The notes under the pieces: model-generated
What the model was told of the DNA's origin: nothing
The model's input: the letters and a program-made list of their open reading frames with translations, nothing else
Databases searched by the model: none
Position numbers and translations under genes: made by a program
Origin: Gammaproteobacteria bacterium
Lineage (GTDB): Bacteria; Pseudomonadota; Gammaproteobacteria; Thiohalomonadales; Thiohalomonadaceae
DNA length: 64,000 nt
Direction of reading: 5' to 3'
Assembly: GCA_026196575.1 (NCBI GenBank)
Contig: JAPHSX010000032.1
Coordinates: 1 to 64,000 of the forward strand
Shown here: one piece after another, positions 24,596 to 34,298 of the stretch
How the letters are laid out: every line of letters starts with the position of its first letter
Position numbering within the stretch: the stretch's first letter is position 1

Positions 24596-27500
24596 CTATC
24601 TCAGGAAGTGGCGCAGGGCCTTCCCCGTCTCCGATCGCTTCCAAGCCTTCACCAGCTCCCCCGGCGTCCCCTCGACCACCACCTCGCCGCCGGCGTCTCC
24701 GCCCTCGGGCCCCATGTCGATGCACCAGTCGGCCTCGGCGATGACATCGAGGTTGTGCTCGATCACCACTACCGAGTGGCCGGCATCGACCAGCTGGTGC
24801 AGCACGCGGATGAGCTTCTCCACGTCGGCCATGTGCAGGCCGACGGTGGGTTCGTCTAGCACGTAGAGGGTGGGGGTGAAGGTGCGGGCGTTGGGGCGGG
24901 CCTTGGCGAGTTCGGTCACCAGTTTGATGCGCTGCGCCTCGCCGCCGGAGAGGGTGGGGGATTGCTGGCCGAGGGTGAGGTAGCCGAGGCCGACCGCCTG
25001 CAGCAGTTGCAGCGGGTGGTGGATCTTGGGGTGGTGCTCGAAGAAGGCCACCGCCTCGTCGACGCTCATCGCCAGCACGTCGCCGATCGACTTGTCGCGG
25101 TACCTGAGCGCCAGGGTCTCGGGGTTGAAACGGGCGCCGTGGCACGACTCGCACAGCGTCTTCACGTCGGGGAGGAAGGACATCTCTACTTTTGTCATCC
25201 CCTGCCCCTGGCAGCTGTCGCAGCGCCCGCCGCCGGTGTTGAAGGAGAAGCGGTTGGCCTTCCAGCCGTGGATGCGCGCATCTTCCGTTTGCGCATAGAG
25301 TTTGCGGATCTCATCCCAGAAGCCGACGTAGGTGGCGGGGCAGGAGCGCGGGGTCTTGCCGATGGGGGTCTGGTCCACCTCCAGCACGCGCTGGATGGCC
25401 TGCCAGCCTTCCATCTTCGCACAGCCGTGGTAGTGGTCGCCCGCGATGCGCCCCTTGCTGCCGGCGCGGGTGATGAGGCTCTGCAGCGACTTCACCACCA
25501 CCTCGCGCACCAGGGTCGACTTGCCGGAGCCGGAGACGCCGCTGACGCAGACCAGCCGCTGTAGCGGGAGGGCGATGTCGAGCTGCTTGAGGTTGTTGAG
25601 CGCGGCGCCCTGTATTTGTAGGAGCGGCGTCTCGCCGCGATGGGTGTCCTCGGTGGCCCCTGGTCGCGGCGGGGACGCCGCTCCTACAGGGATCGAGACA
25701 GGTCTTGGCTCGAATAGGGGGTGCTTGAGCGGATGGGCGAGGAACCGGCCGGTGAGCGAGGCCTTGTTCTTCATCAGCGCAGCGACACTGCCGGTGTGCA
25801 TCACCTCGCCGCCGCGCACTCCGGCGCCGGGGCCGATGTCGATCACGTGTTCGGCGCTGCGAATGGTCTCCTCGTCGTGCTCCACCACCACGATGGTGTT
25901 GCCCTTGCCCTCCAGTTTTTTCAGGGTCTTGAGCAGCAGGGCGTTGTCGCGCGGGTGCAGGCCGATGGTCGGCTCGTCGAGGATGTAGCAGACCCCGCGC
26001 AGGTTGGAGCCGAGCTGTGCGGCCAGGCGGATGCGCTGCGCCTCGCCGCCGGAGAGGGTGGGGGCGGCGCGATCCAGAGTGAGGTAGTTGAGGCCGACCT
26101 CCTTGAGGAACTCCAGGCGGGCGATGATCTCGCTGACCACGTCCTGGCCGATCGCCTGCTCGCGTTGAGTGAGCTGCAACGCCCTGAAGATCGGCAGCGC
26201 CTCCGCCACCGGGCAGGCGGCGTACTCGGCGATGTTCCAGTCGTGGAAGTAGACCGCCAGCGCCTCGTCGTTGAGGCGTGCCCCCTCGCAGCGGGGGCAG
26301 GTTTCAGGTTCACCCTCACTCTCTAACCACTCTCCCTCTTCACCCGACTGCTCGGCGTCGAAGCCGGGCAGCACGGTGCCGGTGCCGTAGCAGCTTTCGC
26401 ACCAGCCGTGTTTGGAGTTGTAGGAGAAGAGGCGCGGGTCGGGCTCCTCAAAGCCGGTGCCGCAGCTGGGGCAGGTGCGGTGGGTGGAGAAGTGGTGCTC
26501 CTCCCCCCAGTCGCCGCCGCGTTTCACCCGCGCCACGCGCACGGTGCCCTTGCCGTGATCCAGCGCCTCGTCAAGCAGCCCACGCAGCTCCTCTTCGGCC
26601 TCCGGCTTGATGGTGAGTTCGCCCAGCGGCAGGTCGATGTTGTGTTCGCGATAGCGATCCAGCACCGGCCAGTTGGCGGTGGGCAGTGGTTCGCCGTCAA
26701 CGCGAAGGATGGCGTAGCCCTTGCGCTCGGCCCACTGCGCCAGCTCCTTGTAGATCCCCTTGCGGTGGATCACCAGCGGGGCGAGCAGGGCGACCTTCTT
26801 GTTGCGGTAGTCGCCCATCAGCTGGGCGAGGATCGCATCGCGCGACTGCGGGGCGATCGGTACCTGACAGGCGGGGCAGTATTGAACCCCTAATTTCACG
26901 AACAGCAGGCGCAGGAAGTGGTGGATCTCGGTGAGGGTGCCGACGGTGCTCTTGCGCCCGCCACGGCTGGTGCGCTGCTCGATGGCGACAGTGGGCGGGA
27001 TGCCGAACACCGCGTCCACCTCGGGTCGTGAGGCGGGCTGCACGAACTGGCGCGCGTAGGCGTTGAGCGACTCCAAATAACGGCGTTGCCCCTCGTTGAA
27101 GAGGATGTCGAAGGCGATGGTCGATTTGCCCGAGCCGGAGACGCCGGTGATGACGGTGAACTTCTCGCGCGGGATCTCCACTGAAATATTTTTCAGATTA
27201 TGCTCGCGGGCGTGGATGATCTGGATGTCATTCTGCGTAGGATGGGCAAAGGCGGGTTTTGCTGTGCCCATCAGCGGCGGGGAAGGACGATGGGCACGCG
27301 GCGCTTTGCCCATCCTACGGTTGTCGCGGGGTGTAAATACATAGTTGCGCAGCGCCTTGCCGGTGTGGCTGGTTTTATGTTTGGCCACTTCCTGCGGCGT
27401 TCCCTCGCACACCAGCTCGCCGCCGCCGTCGCCACCTTCGGGCCCGAGCTCGATGAGCCAGTCACTGGCGGCGATGACATCGAGGTTGTGCTCGATGATG

Positions 27501-30319
27501 AGCAGCGAGTGGCCGACGCGCAGCAGGCGGCGCAGCGCCTTCAGCAGCACCGCGATGTCGGCGAAGTGCAGCCCGGTGGTCGGCTCGTCGAGGAGGAACA
27601 GTAGCCTGTCGCCCGCCTTGCGCTTGCTACCGCTCTTGGCGAGGTAACCGGCGAGCTTGAGGCGCTGTGCCTCGCCGCCGGAGAGGGTGGGCACCGGCTG
27701 GCCGAGCCGCAGGTAACTGAGACCCACAGCCTTGAGCGGCTCCAACACCTTGTGAATATCTTTTTCGTCTTTAAAGAATTGCAGCGCCTCGGTGACAGTG
27801 AGATCGAGGATGTCGGCCACAGACTTGCCGTCGACTTTCACCTCTAATATTTCGTTGCGGTAGCGTCTGCCGTTGCAGTCGGGGCAGCGCAGGTAGACGT
27901 CGGAGAGGAACTGCATCTCCACGTGCTCGAAGCCGGAGCCGTTGCAGGTGGGGCAGCGGCCGTTGCCGGAGTTGAAGCTGAATGTGCCGGGTTTATAGCC
28001 GCGCTCTTTCGACAGCCTGGCGTTGGCGAAGCGCTTGCGGATCGCATCCCAGGCGCCGACGTAGCTCACCGGGTTGGAGCGCGAGGACTTGCCGATGGGG
28101 GCCTGATCCAGCAGCACCACATCGTCGACCAACTCGTGGCCGAGAATTTCCCGGTGCGCTCCCGGCACCTCCTGCGGGTGGCCCTTGAGTAGCGCAAGGG
28201 CGTTGAACAGCACCTCCTGCATCAGGGTCGACTTGCCGCAGCCGGAGACCCCGGTAAGGGTGACCATGTGGCCGAGCGGGATCTTGATGTCGATATTTTT
28301 CAGGTTGTGCTCGCGTGCCCCTTTGATCACCAGGTGGCGGGTGGTGGCATCGGGCGGGTTGTTCTCACCCTCCTCCGTAACTTGACGAGATCCGTTGAGA
28401 TACTGCGCGGTGAGTGAGTTTTCGGGATTGTTGTGGGAGCGGCGTCCCCGCCGCGAAGGGTTGCTTGAGCTGCCCTTTCGGCCCGGGGACGCCGCCATGG
28501 ATGGCGGTGCTTCACTGCGTCTGGAACTTGCAGTATGCAGGCCTCCCACAAGTTCCTGCGGCGTGCCGTAGAAGACGATCTCGCCGCCGCGCTCGCCGGG
28601 GCCGGGGCCGATGTCGAGGATGCGGTCTGCCTGCAGCATGATCTGCGGGTCGTGCTCCACCACCAAAAGAGAATTTCCCGCATCGCGCAGGCGGTTCAGT
28701 ACGCCGTTGATGCGATCGATGTCGCGTGGGTGCAGCCCGATGCTTGGCTCATCGAGCACGAACAGGGTATTTACTAATGATGTGCCCAGCGCGGTGGTGA
28801 GGTTGATGCGCTGCACTTCGCCGCCGGAGAGAGTGCGCGACTGGCGGTCGAGGGTGAGGTAGCCGAGGCCGACGTCGAGCAGATAGGTGAGGCGCGAGCG
28901 GACCTCGTCGAGCAGCAGCCCGAAGTCACCGGCCGCTTTTTCCCGCTTACTGAACAGGGTGTCGAAGAAGCGCATGGCGCGCTCCAGCGGCAGCTGCATC
29001 ACATCGTAGAGGTTGAGGCCGGGGAGATTTCTATAAACCGTATCCTCCATGGTGACGATGGCGGCGCGAAAACGCTGTGCCGGGTCGAGCACCGCGTCGG
29101 CATCGTCCCTGCTGCCGAGGCGAAAGTCGAACACCTCGTCCTTCAGCCGTGCGCCGTGACAGCTGGGGCAGACGTCGTAGCTGCGGTACTTGGAGAGCAT
29201 GATGCGGATGTGCATCTTGTAGGCCTTGCTCTCCAGGAAGTCGAAGTACTCCTGCACCCCGTACCAGGACTTGCCGTTACTGAATTCACTTTGGGGCCCC
29301 TCGCCCTCGATTACCCACTGTTTTGTCTCCTCGTCGAGATCCTTCCACGGGGTGTCGAGGTCGATCTTCTGTTTGCGCCCGTAACGCAAGATATCCTCCT
29401 GGCACTCCATCGAATAGCCGCTGCGAAACGGCTTGATCGCGCCCTCTCTGATCGAAAGCGACTCGTCGGGGATCACCAGCTTCCAGTCGATGCCGATGGT
29501 GCGGCCAAAGCCGCGGCAGCTGTCGCAGGCCCCTAGCGCGGAGTTGAAGGAGAAGAGGTTGGGCTGCGGCTCCTTGTAACGGATGTCACAGGGGGCGCAG
29601 TGGAGGTCACTCGAAAATTTCAACTGCAGCGCCGGGTCGTCGTGGTTATAGACGGCGCACTTACCGTGCCCCTTCTCCAGGGCGATCTCCAAGGCCTCCA
29701 CCAGACGGCTGCGGTTGTCGCGGTTGAGGCGCAGGCGGTCCTGTACCACCTCGATGGTGGTTTCACTTTCGCTGTGCAGCCGGGTGTAGCCCTGTTGCTC
29801 CAGCACCTTTTTGATCTCGTCGCTGGTGAAGTTGTGCGGGATCTCGATGGCGAAGGTGACGATGAGGCGCGGCTCCACGCTGCCTGCTTCTTTCACTAGC
29901 TGCTCGAAGATCCCGTCCGGGTTGTCGCGCTCTACCGGCCGCCCGCAGCCGTGGCAGTGGAGGGTGGCGGCGCGGGCGAACAATAATTTTAAATGGTCGT
30001 TGAGCTCGGTCATGGTGCCGACGGTGGAGCGCGAGGTGCGCACCGGGTTGGTCTGGTCGATGGCGATGGCCGGCGGAATGCCTTCGATAGAGTCGACCTG
30101 CGGCCGGTCCATGCGATCCAGGAATTGCCGCGCGTAGGGGGAGAAGGTCTCGACGTAGCGGCGCTGGCCTTCTGCATAAATAGTGTCGAAGGCGAGTGAG
30201 GACTTACCCGAGCCGGAGACCCCGGTGACCACGATGAGCTCACCCAAAGGTAGCTCCAGGTCGAGGTTCTTCAGGTTGTTCTGGCGGGCGCCTTTAATCG
30301 TGATGTGGTCGTTGGCCAT
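24596..30319 (-). CDS. uvrA: Double-length UvrA (four ABC ATPase modules)
   Basis: The 1907-residue protein is two complete UvrA units in tandem, against about 940 for ordinary UvrA. Walker A motifs lie near residues 33, 690, 1060 and 1598 ([32 protein letters not shown]). ABC signatures (LSGGE) lie near 498, 882, 1425 and 1793, each followed by an LDEP(S/T)xGLH Walker B. Cys-pair zinc modules are present in both halves ([23 protein letters not shown]). All four ATPases look intact. Tandem UvrA of this size is known, for example in Chlamydia. The three junctions between modules hold in-frame palindromic repeats. Start ATG 30319 fits the UvrA N terminus ([13 protein letters not shown]). It would recognise DNA lesions with UvrB. 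Confidence 0.95.
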   Translation of the reverse strand: MANDHITIKGARQNNLKNLDLELPLGELIVVTGVSGSGKSSLAFDTIYAEGQRRYVETFSPYARQFLDRMDRPQVDSIEGIPPAIAIDQTNPVRTSRSTVGTMTELNDHLKLLFARAATLHCHGCGRPVERDNPDGIFEQLVKEAGSVEPRLIVTFAIEIPHNFTSDEIKKVLEQQGYTRLHSESETTIEVVQDRLRLNRDNRSRLVEALEIALEKGHGKCAVYNHDDPALQLKFSSDLHCAPCDIRYKEPQPNLFSFNSALGACDSCRGFGRTIGIDWKLVIPDESLSIREGAIKPFRSGYSMECQEDILRYGRKQKIDLDTPWKDLDEETKQWVIEGEGPQSEFSNGKSWYGVQEYFDFLESKAYKMHIRIMLSKYRSYDVCPSCHGARLKDEVFDFRLGSRDDADAVLDPAQRFRAAIVTMEDTVYRNLPGLNLYDVMQLPLERAMRFFDTLFSKREKAAGDFGLLLDEVRSRLTYLLDVGLGYLTLDRQSRTLSGGEVQRINLTTALGTSLVNTLFVLDEPSIGLHPRDIDRINGVLNRLRDAGNSLLVVEHDPQIMLQADRILDIGPGPGERGGEIVFYGTPQELVGGLHTASSRRSEAPPSMAASPGRKGSSSNPSRRGRRSHNNPENSLTAQYLNGSRQVTEEGENNPPDATTRHLVIKGAREHNLKNIDIKIPLGHMVTLTGVSGCGKSTLMQEVLFNALALLKGHPQEVPGAHREILGHELVDDVVLLDQAPIGKSSRSNPVSYVGAWDAIRKRFANARLSKERGYKPGTFSFNSGNGRCPTCNGSGFEHVEMQFLSDVYLRCPDCNGRRYRNEILEVKVDGKSVADILDLTVTEALQFFKDEKDIHKVLEPLKAVGLSYLRLGQPVPTLSGGEAQRLKLAGYLAKSGSKRKAGDRLLFLLDEPTTGLHFADIAVLLKALRRLLRVGHSLLIIEHNLDVIAASDWLIELGPEGGDGGGELVCEGTPQEVAKHKTSHTGKALRNYVFTPRDNRRMGKAPRAHRPSPPLMGTAKPAFAHPTQNDIQIIHAREHNLKNISVEIPREKFTVITGVSGSGKSTIAFDILFNEGQRRYLESLNAYARQFVQPASRPEVDAVFGIPPTVAIEQRTSRGGRKSTVGTLTEIHHFLRLLFVKLGVQYCPACQVPIAPQSRDAILAQLMGDYRNKKVALLAPLVIHRKGIYKELAQWAERKGYAILRVDGEPLPTANWPVLDRYREHNIDLPLGELTIKPEAEEELRGLLDEALDHGKGTVRVARVKRGGDWGEEHHFSTHRTCPSCGTGFEEPDPRLFSYNSKHGWCESCYGTGTVLPGFDAEQSGEEGEWLESEGEPETCPRCEGARLNDEALAVYFHDWNIAEYAACPVAEALPIFRALQLTQREQAIGQDVVSEIIARLEFLKEVGLNYLTLDRAAPTLSGGEAQRIRLAAQLGSNLRGVCYILDEPTIGLHPRDNALLLKTLKKLEGKGNTIVVVEHDEETIRSAEHVIDIGPGAGVRGGEVMHTGSVAALMKNKASLTGRFLAHPLKHPLFEPRPVSIPVGAASPPRPGATEDTHRGETPLLQIQGAALNNLKQLDIALPLQRLVCVSGVSGSGKSTLVREVVVKSLQSLITRAGSKGRIAGDHYHGCAKMEGWQAIQRVLEVDQTPIGKTPRSCPATYVGFWDEIRKLYAQTEDARIHGWKANRFSFNTGGGRCDSCQGQGMTKVEMSFLPDVKTLCESCHGARFNPETLALRYRDKSIGDVLAMSVDEAVAFFEHHPKIHHPLQLLQAVGLGYLTLGQQSPTLSGGEAQRIKLVTELAKARPNARTFTPTLYVLDEPTVGLHMADVEKLIRVLHQLVDAGHSVVVIEHNLDVIAEADWCIDMGPEGGDAGGEVVVEGTPGELVKAWKRSETGKALRHFLR
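25617..25688. repeat. Palindromic repeat inside uvrA (third module junction)
   Basis: The 72-bp element has left arm TGTAGGAGCGGCGTCTCGCC and right arm ending GGACGCCGCTCCTACA, the same family as copy 1. It is exactly 24 codons and encodes a Pro/Gly/Arg-rich linker near residues 1544-1567 of UvrA. Confidence 0.9.
27236..27319. repeat. Palindromic repeat inside uvrA (second module junction)
   Basis: The 84-bp element is bounded by a perfect 16-bp inverted repeat, CGTAGGATGGGCAAAG and CTTTGCCCATCCTACG, belonging to the GTAGGxTGGGC type. It is exactly 28 codons, near residues 1001-1028, between the two UvrA halves. Confidence 0.9.
28432..28550. repeat. Compound palindromic repeat inside uvrA (first module junction)
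   Basis: The left arm is TGTGGGAGCGGCGTCCCCGC and the inner right arm GGCCCGGGGACGCCGCC; a second right end CCTCCCACA closes at 28550. The reading frame stays open (about residues 590-630), giving a Ser/Arg/Pro-rich linker. Confidence 0.8.
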
Positions 30320-30484
30320 GGTTCGATGTTCGCGGTAGGGGGCACACATTGTCGGTATCCCCCGCGCGTGGCGCAAGGTGCGCAAATCCGTAATAAAAAG
30401 GCGGGTATGTGTGGCGGGATCTCACTCGGCGCATCGGGTAAAGTAGGCGGCTCCATGGTTAGGCATGACGGGTCGATGGGTGGA

Positions 30485-31765
30485 ATGAAGAGCTTGGGTG
30501 GCGGTATGTGGTGGGCGTGGGGCGTGGCCCTCGCGGGCTGGCTATGGTCAGCGCCGTTGCTGGCGGACTCCTTCGAGCTGGAGCTGGAGAGTGGCGCGGT
30601 GCTGAGTGTCGAGCGCTTTGGCAGCGGCGGGGATCGCATTTTGTGGTTGCCCTCGGAGTACGGCATTGGTGGTGAGATTGAGCGCGAGCTGGTGCGGGCG
30701 GTGGCCGGGGAGGGGGTGGAGGTGTGGCTGGCGGATCTGCACGGCAGCTACTTTCTGGCGCCGGGGCGCAGCAGTCTTGGCGATGTGCCACGGGAGGATA
30801 TTCGTGATCTGATCACGGCGGCCCGGCCGCTACAGGGGCGTCTCTATCTTCTCAGTTACGGCCGTGGTGCTGCCCTTGCGCTGGAGGCGGCGCGGTTGTG
30901 GCAACTGGCGGCGGCGCGGGATGCCACGCCGCTCGGCGGCGCGCTGCTGCTTCATCCCAACCTTGCGGCCGGCACGCCGCAGGCGGGTGAGCGCGTGGAG
31001 TTCGCGCCGATTGCCACTGGCAGCAACCTGCCGATCTTTCTCTTTCAGCCGATGAACTCGGCCAAGCGCTGGTATCTGGAGGAGTTGGTGGCGAGGCTGG
31101 GCCAGGGCGGCAGCGATGTCTTTTCTCGCCCGCTGGCCGATGTCAGCGACGGTTTTCAGGTGCGGGATGATGCCACCCGTTATGAGCGCGAGGTACGGCA
31201 ACGGTTGCCGCTTATGTTCCGCACCGCACTGCGCCTGCTCGCCTCCTATAATGGGGAGCGGCGTCAACCGGTCGTTGAACTGGGAGAGGCCCCTGCCGAG
31301 CCCTCTTCCGGCGTGGCCGCCGAGCTGCAACCGATCGAGGGGCGGCCGCCCGCGCCAATGTTGCAACTGAGCGATATCGCAGGAAAGAGCTGGTCGTTGC
31401 AGGCCTTGCGCGGCGAGGTGGTGCTGCTCAACTTCTGGGCTACCTGGTGCCCGCCCTGCGTCGAGGAGATCCCCTCGCTGGGGCGGCTCAATGCGCGCCT
31501 GACTGGTAAGGGATTTCGCGTGGTGAGTGTCGATGTGGGTGAGGAGGCAGCGCAGGTACGCGAGTTCCTGCACAAGGTGCCGGCGCAGTTCCCGGTGCTG
31601 CTCGACCCGCAGGGCACTACCACCGCGCCGTGGAAGCTGCGCGCCTTCCCCACCTCCTTTCTCATCGACCGCGAGGGGCGGCTGCGCTACGGTTATTTTG
31701 GTGGCCTGGAGTGGGACGCCCCTGAGGTCATTGATCTCATCACTATGCTGCTGCAGGAAGGCTAA
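30485..31765 (+). CDS. Exported hydrolase-like domain fused to TlpA-type thioredoxin
   Basis: The roughly 426-residue protein has a signal peptide (MKSLGGGMWWAWGVALAGWL, cleavage near LLADSF). The N-terminal half (about 30-270) resembles an alpha/beta hydrolase (LSYGRGAALALEAARL nucleophile-elbow-like G-x-G rather than G-x-S-x-G). The C-terminal half (about 295-426) is a TlpA/ResA thioredoxin with FWATWCPPC and a cis-Pro in FPTSFLID. Start is uncertain: ATG 30455, 30476 and 30485 are in frame; 30485 gives the cleanest signal peptide. Its stop overlaps the start of the phosphoesterase gene (TAATG), so the two are co-translated. Periplasmic disulfide reduction is likely for the C-terminal half. 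Confidence 0.8.
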   Translation: MKSLGGGMWWAWGVALAGWLWSAPLLADSFELELESGAVLSVERFGSGGDRILWLPSEYGIGGEIERELVRAVAGEGVEVWLADLHGSYFLAPGRSSLGDVPREDIRDLITAARPLQGRLYLLSYGRGAALALEAARLWQLAAARDATPLGGALLLHPNLAAGTPQAGERVEFAPIATGSNLPIFLFQPMNSAKRWYLEELVARLGQGGSDVFSRPLADVSDGFQVRDDATRYEREVRQRLPLMFRTALRLLASYNGERRQPVVELGEAPAEPSSGVAAELQPIEGRPPAPMLQLSDIAGKSWSLQALRGEVVLLNFWATWCPPCVEEIPSLGRLNARLTGKGFRVVSVDVGEEAAQVREFLHKVPAQFPVLLDPQGTTTAPWKLRAFPTSFLIDREGRLRYGYFGGLEWDAPEVIDLITMLLQEG

Positions 31766-32592
31766 TGAAGATCGCCGTCCTCTCCGATATTCACGGCAAC
31801 CTCCCCGCACTGGAGGCGGTGCTGGAGGATCTCGCCCGCTGGCGCCCCGATGAGGTGATCGTCAACGGCGACCTGGTCAATCGCGGCCCCTTGAGCCTGG
31901 AGGTGCTCGAGCTGCTGCAGCGCGAACAGCCAGGGGCGCGATTTCTGCGCGGCAACCACGAGAACTGGCTGGTGCGGATCTCCTCCAGTTCGCCGAAGCG
32001 GGAGAGCCCCACCCACGAGATCGACCGCTTCGCCCACTTTGCCCTGCGCCAGCTCGGGAAGCGCATCGAGGCCGTCGCCCGCTGGGAGGATCACCTCGAC
32101 CTTACTGATCTGGAGGGGGGCAGCCTGCACGTCACCCACGGCTCGCGCCTGGGCGATCGCCACGGCATCTCGCCGGAGACCGAAGGCGAAGAACTGATTG
32201 AGCGCCTGGGTGACCCGCGCGACCTCTTCGTCTGCTCCCACACCCACCGCGCCTTCCAGCGCCGTCACCAGGGCAATCTGGTGATGAACACCGGCTCGGT
32301 GGGGCAGCCCTTCGATAACGACGAGCGTGCCGCCTATGCGCGGCTTGAGTTCAGTCACGGCCGCTGGCAGGTGGCGGGGCAGCGTGTGGCCTACGACCGG
32401 GAGTGGGCCATCGCCGATTTTACGCAGAGCGGTTTTCTTGAACAGGGCGGGGCGCTCACCAGGGTGATCTTCCGCGAGTTTGTCGAGGCGCGGGTTCATG
32501 TGGGGCCGTGGCGGCGCCAATACCTGGAGGCGGTAAAGGCGGGGGAGATCTCGGTGGTCGAGTCGGTGGAGCGCTATCTACAGGCGTTATAA
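31765..32592 (+). CDS. Calcineurin-like metallophosphoesterase
   Basis: The 275-residue protein has the metallophosphoesterase signature: SDIHGN, NGDLVNRGP, RGNHE, THGS and SHTHRAF. These supply the Asp, His and Asn ligands of the di-metal centre. It resembles YfcE/bacterial single-domain phosphodiesterases. Its ATG overlaps the stop of the upstream thioredoxin-fusion gene by one base, indicating translational coupling. Substrate is unknown. Confidence 0.9.
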   Translation: MKIAVLSDIHGNLPALEAVLEDLARWRPDEVIVNGDLVNRGPLSLEVLELLQREQPGARFLRGNHENWLVRISSSSPKRESPTHEIDRFAHFALRQLGKRIEAVARWEDHLDLTDLEGGSLHVTHGSRLGDRHGISPETEGEELIERLGDPRDLFVCSHTHRAFQRRHQGNLVMNTGSVGQPFDNDERAAYARLEFSHGRWQVAGQRVAYDREWAIADFTQSGFLEQGGALTRVIFREFVEARVHVGPWRRQYLEAVKAGEISVVESVERYLQAL

Positions 32593-32599
32593 CCAGCTG

Positions 32600-32968
32600 C
32601 TAGCGAAGCGCCGCGGCCAGCTCATCCCGAAGTCGCTCCAGCCGGGCGCGGGCCGCCCCCACCTTCGTCTCATCCGCAGAGAGCGCTTGCAGTTCGGCTA
32701 GTGCCGTCTGGTGGTAGCGCTGTAGCACGGCAAGGGCGGGATGGATGGGGTGGTCGGCGGCGGGGACGCCCTGCTCGTCTGACAACAGGGTGACCGCGGC
32801 GGAGCGCGGGATCATCCGCTGTGCGCCATTGGCGTTGTTGCTGGCAATGAGCGGCGCCACCTTGGTGTAGTGCATGCCCTGATAGTCGAACTGTTGGCCG
32901 ATCTGCAGATGGGTAAAGCGGATGATGCTCATGGGGGGTGCGCCGCTGCCGTAGTGGGGAGTGGCCAT
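32600..32968 (-). CDS. Conserved hypothetical protein
   Basis: The protein has 122 residues from ATG 32968, or 110 from ATG 32932 (MSIIRFTHLQIGQQFDYQGM, the likelier conserved N terminus). ACAGG lies 6-8 bases before the upstream ATG. The N-terminal part looks like a small beta-barrel (GQQFDYQGMHYTKVAPLIA), and the C-terminal part is a helical, charged segment. It is convergent with the phosphoesterase gene, 8 bp apart. No function is recognised. Confidence 0.6.
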   Translation of the reverse strand: MATPHYGSGAPPMSIIRFTHLQIGQQFDYQGMHYTKVAPLIASNNANGAQRMIPRSAAVTLLSDEQGVPAADHPIHPALAVLQRYHQTALAELQALSADETKVGAARARLERLRDELAAALR

Positions 32969-33025
32969 TTTAGCCTGTCGCGGGGGTCACGGCGAGAGGG
33001 GACGGAGCATCCTGCTCCACCCCGC

Positions 33026-33247
33026 TCAGCAGCCGACGATGTCGGCGTGCAGGCCGCGCTGTTGCAGGATCTGCAGCAGGTGCATCGGCATGTCATGGTG
33101 CTCTTCAAACTCTACCAGCAGGTCATGGGGTTGCGCCGCGTGCAGCTCCACATGCCGCACATGCTGTGTGGTCATCAGTGTCTGGTAGATCTCCCCCATA
33201 TCGTGGGGAGTGACGTTCTCATTAATATGGATGTTGACGCTGTGCAT
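33026..33247 (-). CDS. His-rich small protein, HMA/ferredoxin-like pattern
   Basis: The 73-residue protein contains 11 His. The strand-helix-strand-strand-helix-strand pattern (SVNIHINENV, MGEIYQTLMTT, HVRHVELHAA, HDLLVEFEEH, HLLQILQQRG, ADIVG) resembles heavy-metal-associated domains, but the CxxC metal motif is missing. A perfect GGAGGTGA ribosome site precedes ATG 33247. Upstream is a TATAGT -10-like box followed by a 7-bp inverted repeat, so regulated expression is likely. Metal binding is inferred from composition only. Confidence 0.75.
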   Translation of the reverse strand: MHSVNIHINENVTPHDMGEIYQTLMTTQHVRHVELHAAQPHDLLVEFEEHHDMPMHLLQILQQRGLHADIVGC

Positions 33248-33262
33248 GGTTCACCTCCAGGA

Positions 33263-33288
33263 AGTCATGATAACCATGACTCACTATA
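33263..33288 (-). promoter_or_regulatory. Candidate operator and -10 box of the His-rich gene
   Basis: AGTCATG, ATAAC, CATGACT is a perfect 7-bp inverted repeat at 33263-33281, directly downstream of TATAGT (33283-33288, minus strand). The layout fits a repressor site over the transcription start. No convincing -35 box is visible. Confidence 0.5.
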
Positions 33289-33328
33289 GTCGATGATGGG
33301 AGGGTTGCCCCACCCGGGCCACCCCTGG

Positions 33329-33350
33329 TTCCCACGCTCCCGCGTGGGAA
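33329..33350. repeat. Short palindrome TTCCCACGC-TCCC-GCGTGGGAA
   Basis: A 9-bp perfect stem. An almost identical copy lies at 55821-55840, so it is a dispersed element. Confidence 0.75.
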
Positions 33351-33451
33351 TGCGGTTTAGATGCACTTGCGCCGGGCTGCCGTGCGCATCGGCGAGGGTA
33401 AACCCTATAATAATATTTTTGTTGACATAGAAAAATTTTTGCTGAGCGGTG

Positions 33452-33480
33452 TTGACAATATTATCGTTCGGTAAAATACT
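33452..33480 (+). promoter_or_regulatory. Sigma-70-like promoter of the sulfur-globule-like gene
   Basis: TTGACA (33452-33457), 17-bp spacer, AATACT (33475-33480). The surrounding 33410-33550 is unusually AT-rich for this chromosome and has runs such as AAAAATTTTT. The leader to ATG 33553 is about 65 bases. Confidence 0.6.
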
Positions 33481-33552
33481 TATATTGTCTGTCGAGAGTT
33501 GATGCAGGCTTGATGTATCACAAAACTATGATTCCAACATGGAGAGAATCCA

Positions 33553-34002
33553 ATGAATAAATTCGCAAAAATCGCCGCGGCAGCGGCACTCATCGGCGCT
33601 TCCGCACTGACCGCTCAAACCGCCAACGCCTGGTGGGGGCCGTGGAACAATAACGGTTGGGGTGGCAACAACTGGAATAACAACGGCTGGGGTAATAACA
33701 ACGGCTGGGGCAACGGCAATGGCTGGGGCAACGGCAATGGCTGGGGTGACATGATGGGCGACACCGATTTCAGCATGAGCTTCAGTGGCAAGGGGCGTGG
33801 CAACGGCAATGCCTACGGCTACGGCAACAACGGCTGGAATGGCTACAACGGTTGGAACGGCTATAACGGTTATAATGGCTACAATGGCTATGCACCCTAT
33901 TACGGGCCTGCCTATGGCGCGCCCGCCTGGGGTCCCTACGGCCCGGCCCCGATGGCTCCCGCCGCCCCCGCAGCACCTGCCCAGGCACCTGCGGCGCAGT
34001 AA
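33553..34002 (+). CDS. Sulfur globule protein-like secreted repeat protein
   Basis: The 149-residue precursor has a signal peptide cleaved after residue 26 (TANA/WW). The mature part consists of repeats rich in Asn, Gly and aromatic residues: NNGWG/GNGNGWG units, then GYNGYN units, then a Pro/Ala tail. This is the composition of the sulfur-globule envelope proteins SgpA/B of Allochromatium vinosum, which coat periplasmic sulfur inclusions. The gene has GGAGAGAAT before its ATG, a good promoter and a strong terminator, consistent with high expression. Low-complexity repeats could also belong to another structural coat protein. Confidence 0.75.
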   Translation: MNKFAKIAAAAALIGASALTAQTANAWWGPWNNNGWGGNNWNNNGWGNNNGWGNGNGWGNGNGWGDMMGDTDFSMSFSGKGRGNGNAYGYGNNGWNGYNGWNGYNGYNGYNGYAPYYGPAYGAPAWGPYGPAPMAPAAPAAPAQAPAAQ

Positions 34003-34026
34003 CTACGGACTTCGGTCTGCAGAGAA

Positions 34027-34051
34027 ACGGCTCCCTGGTGGAGCCGTTTTT
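34027..34051 (+). terminator. Terminator of the sulfur-globule-like gene
   Basis: ACGGCTCC, CTGGT loop, GGAGCCGT followed by TTTTT. Confidence 0.88.
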
Positions 34052-34148
34052 GCGTCTGGAGGGAACAAAAAAGATGGCAGATTGCGGGTTGCACGTTGCA
34101 GATAACAACAGGAACAAAAAAAGTAACGACTTCCCCCCCGAGTGTCGG

Positions 34149-34214
34149 TACAAGGAGCGGCTCTGCCGCGATAGAGGGCGAGTCACCGGCCTATCGCGCC
34201 ATAGGCGCTCCTAC
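34149..34214. repeat. Palindromic repeat, GTAGGAGCGGC type
   Basis: AAGGAGCGGCTCTGCCGCGA pairs with TCGCGCCATAGGCGCTCCTA. The remainder of 34052-34298 shows a short repeat-rich spacer and no gene. Confidence 0.75.
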
Positions 34215-34298
34215 TGTTTTACTGCTCTCTCTTGGTGGAGAGGGTTAGGGGGAGTAGTTAGCAAAAAAGAGCGTTACCTGTCACCTGCAACCTGTTTC

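Noticed and set aside
24596-30319. uvrA length as a sequencing or assembly duplication
   Set aside because: The two halves are diverged in sequence and in their zinc modules, so this is not a recent artefact of duplicate assembly.
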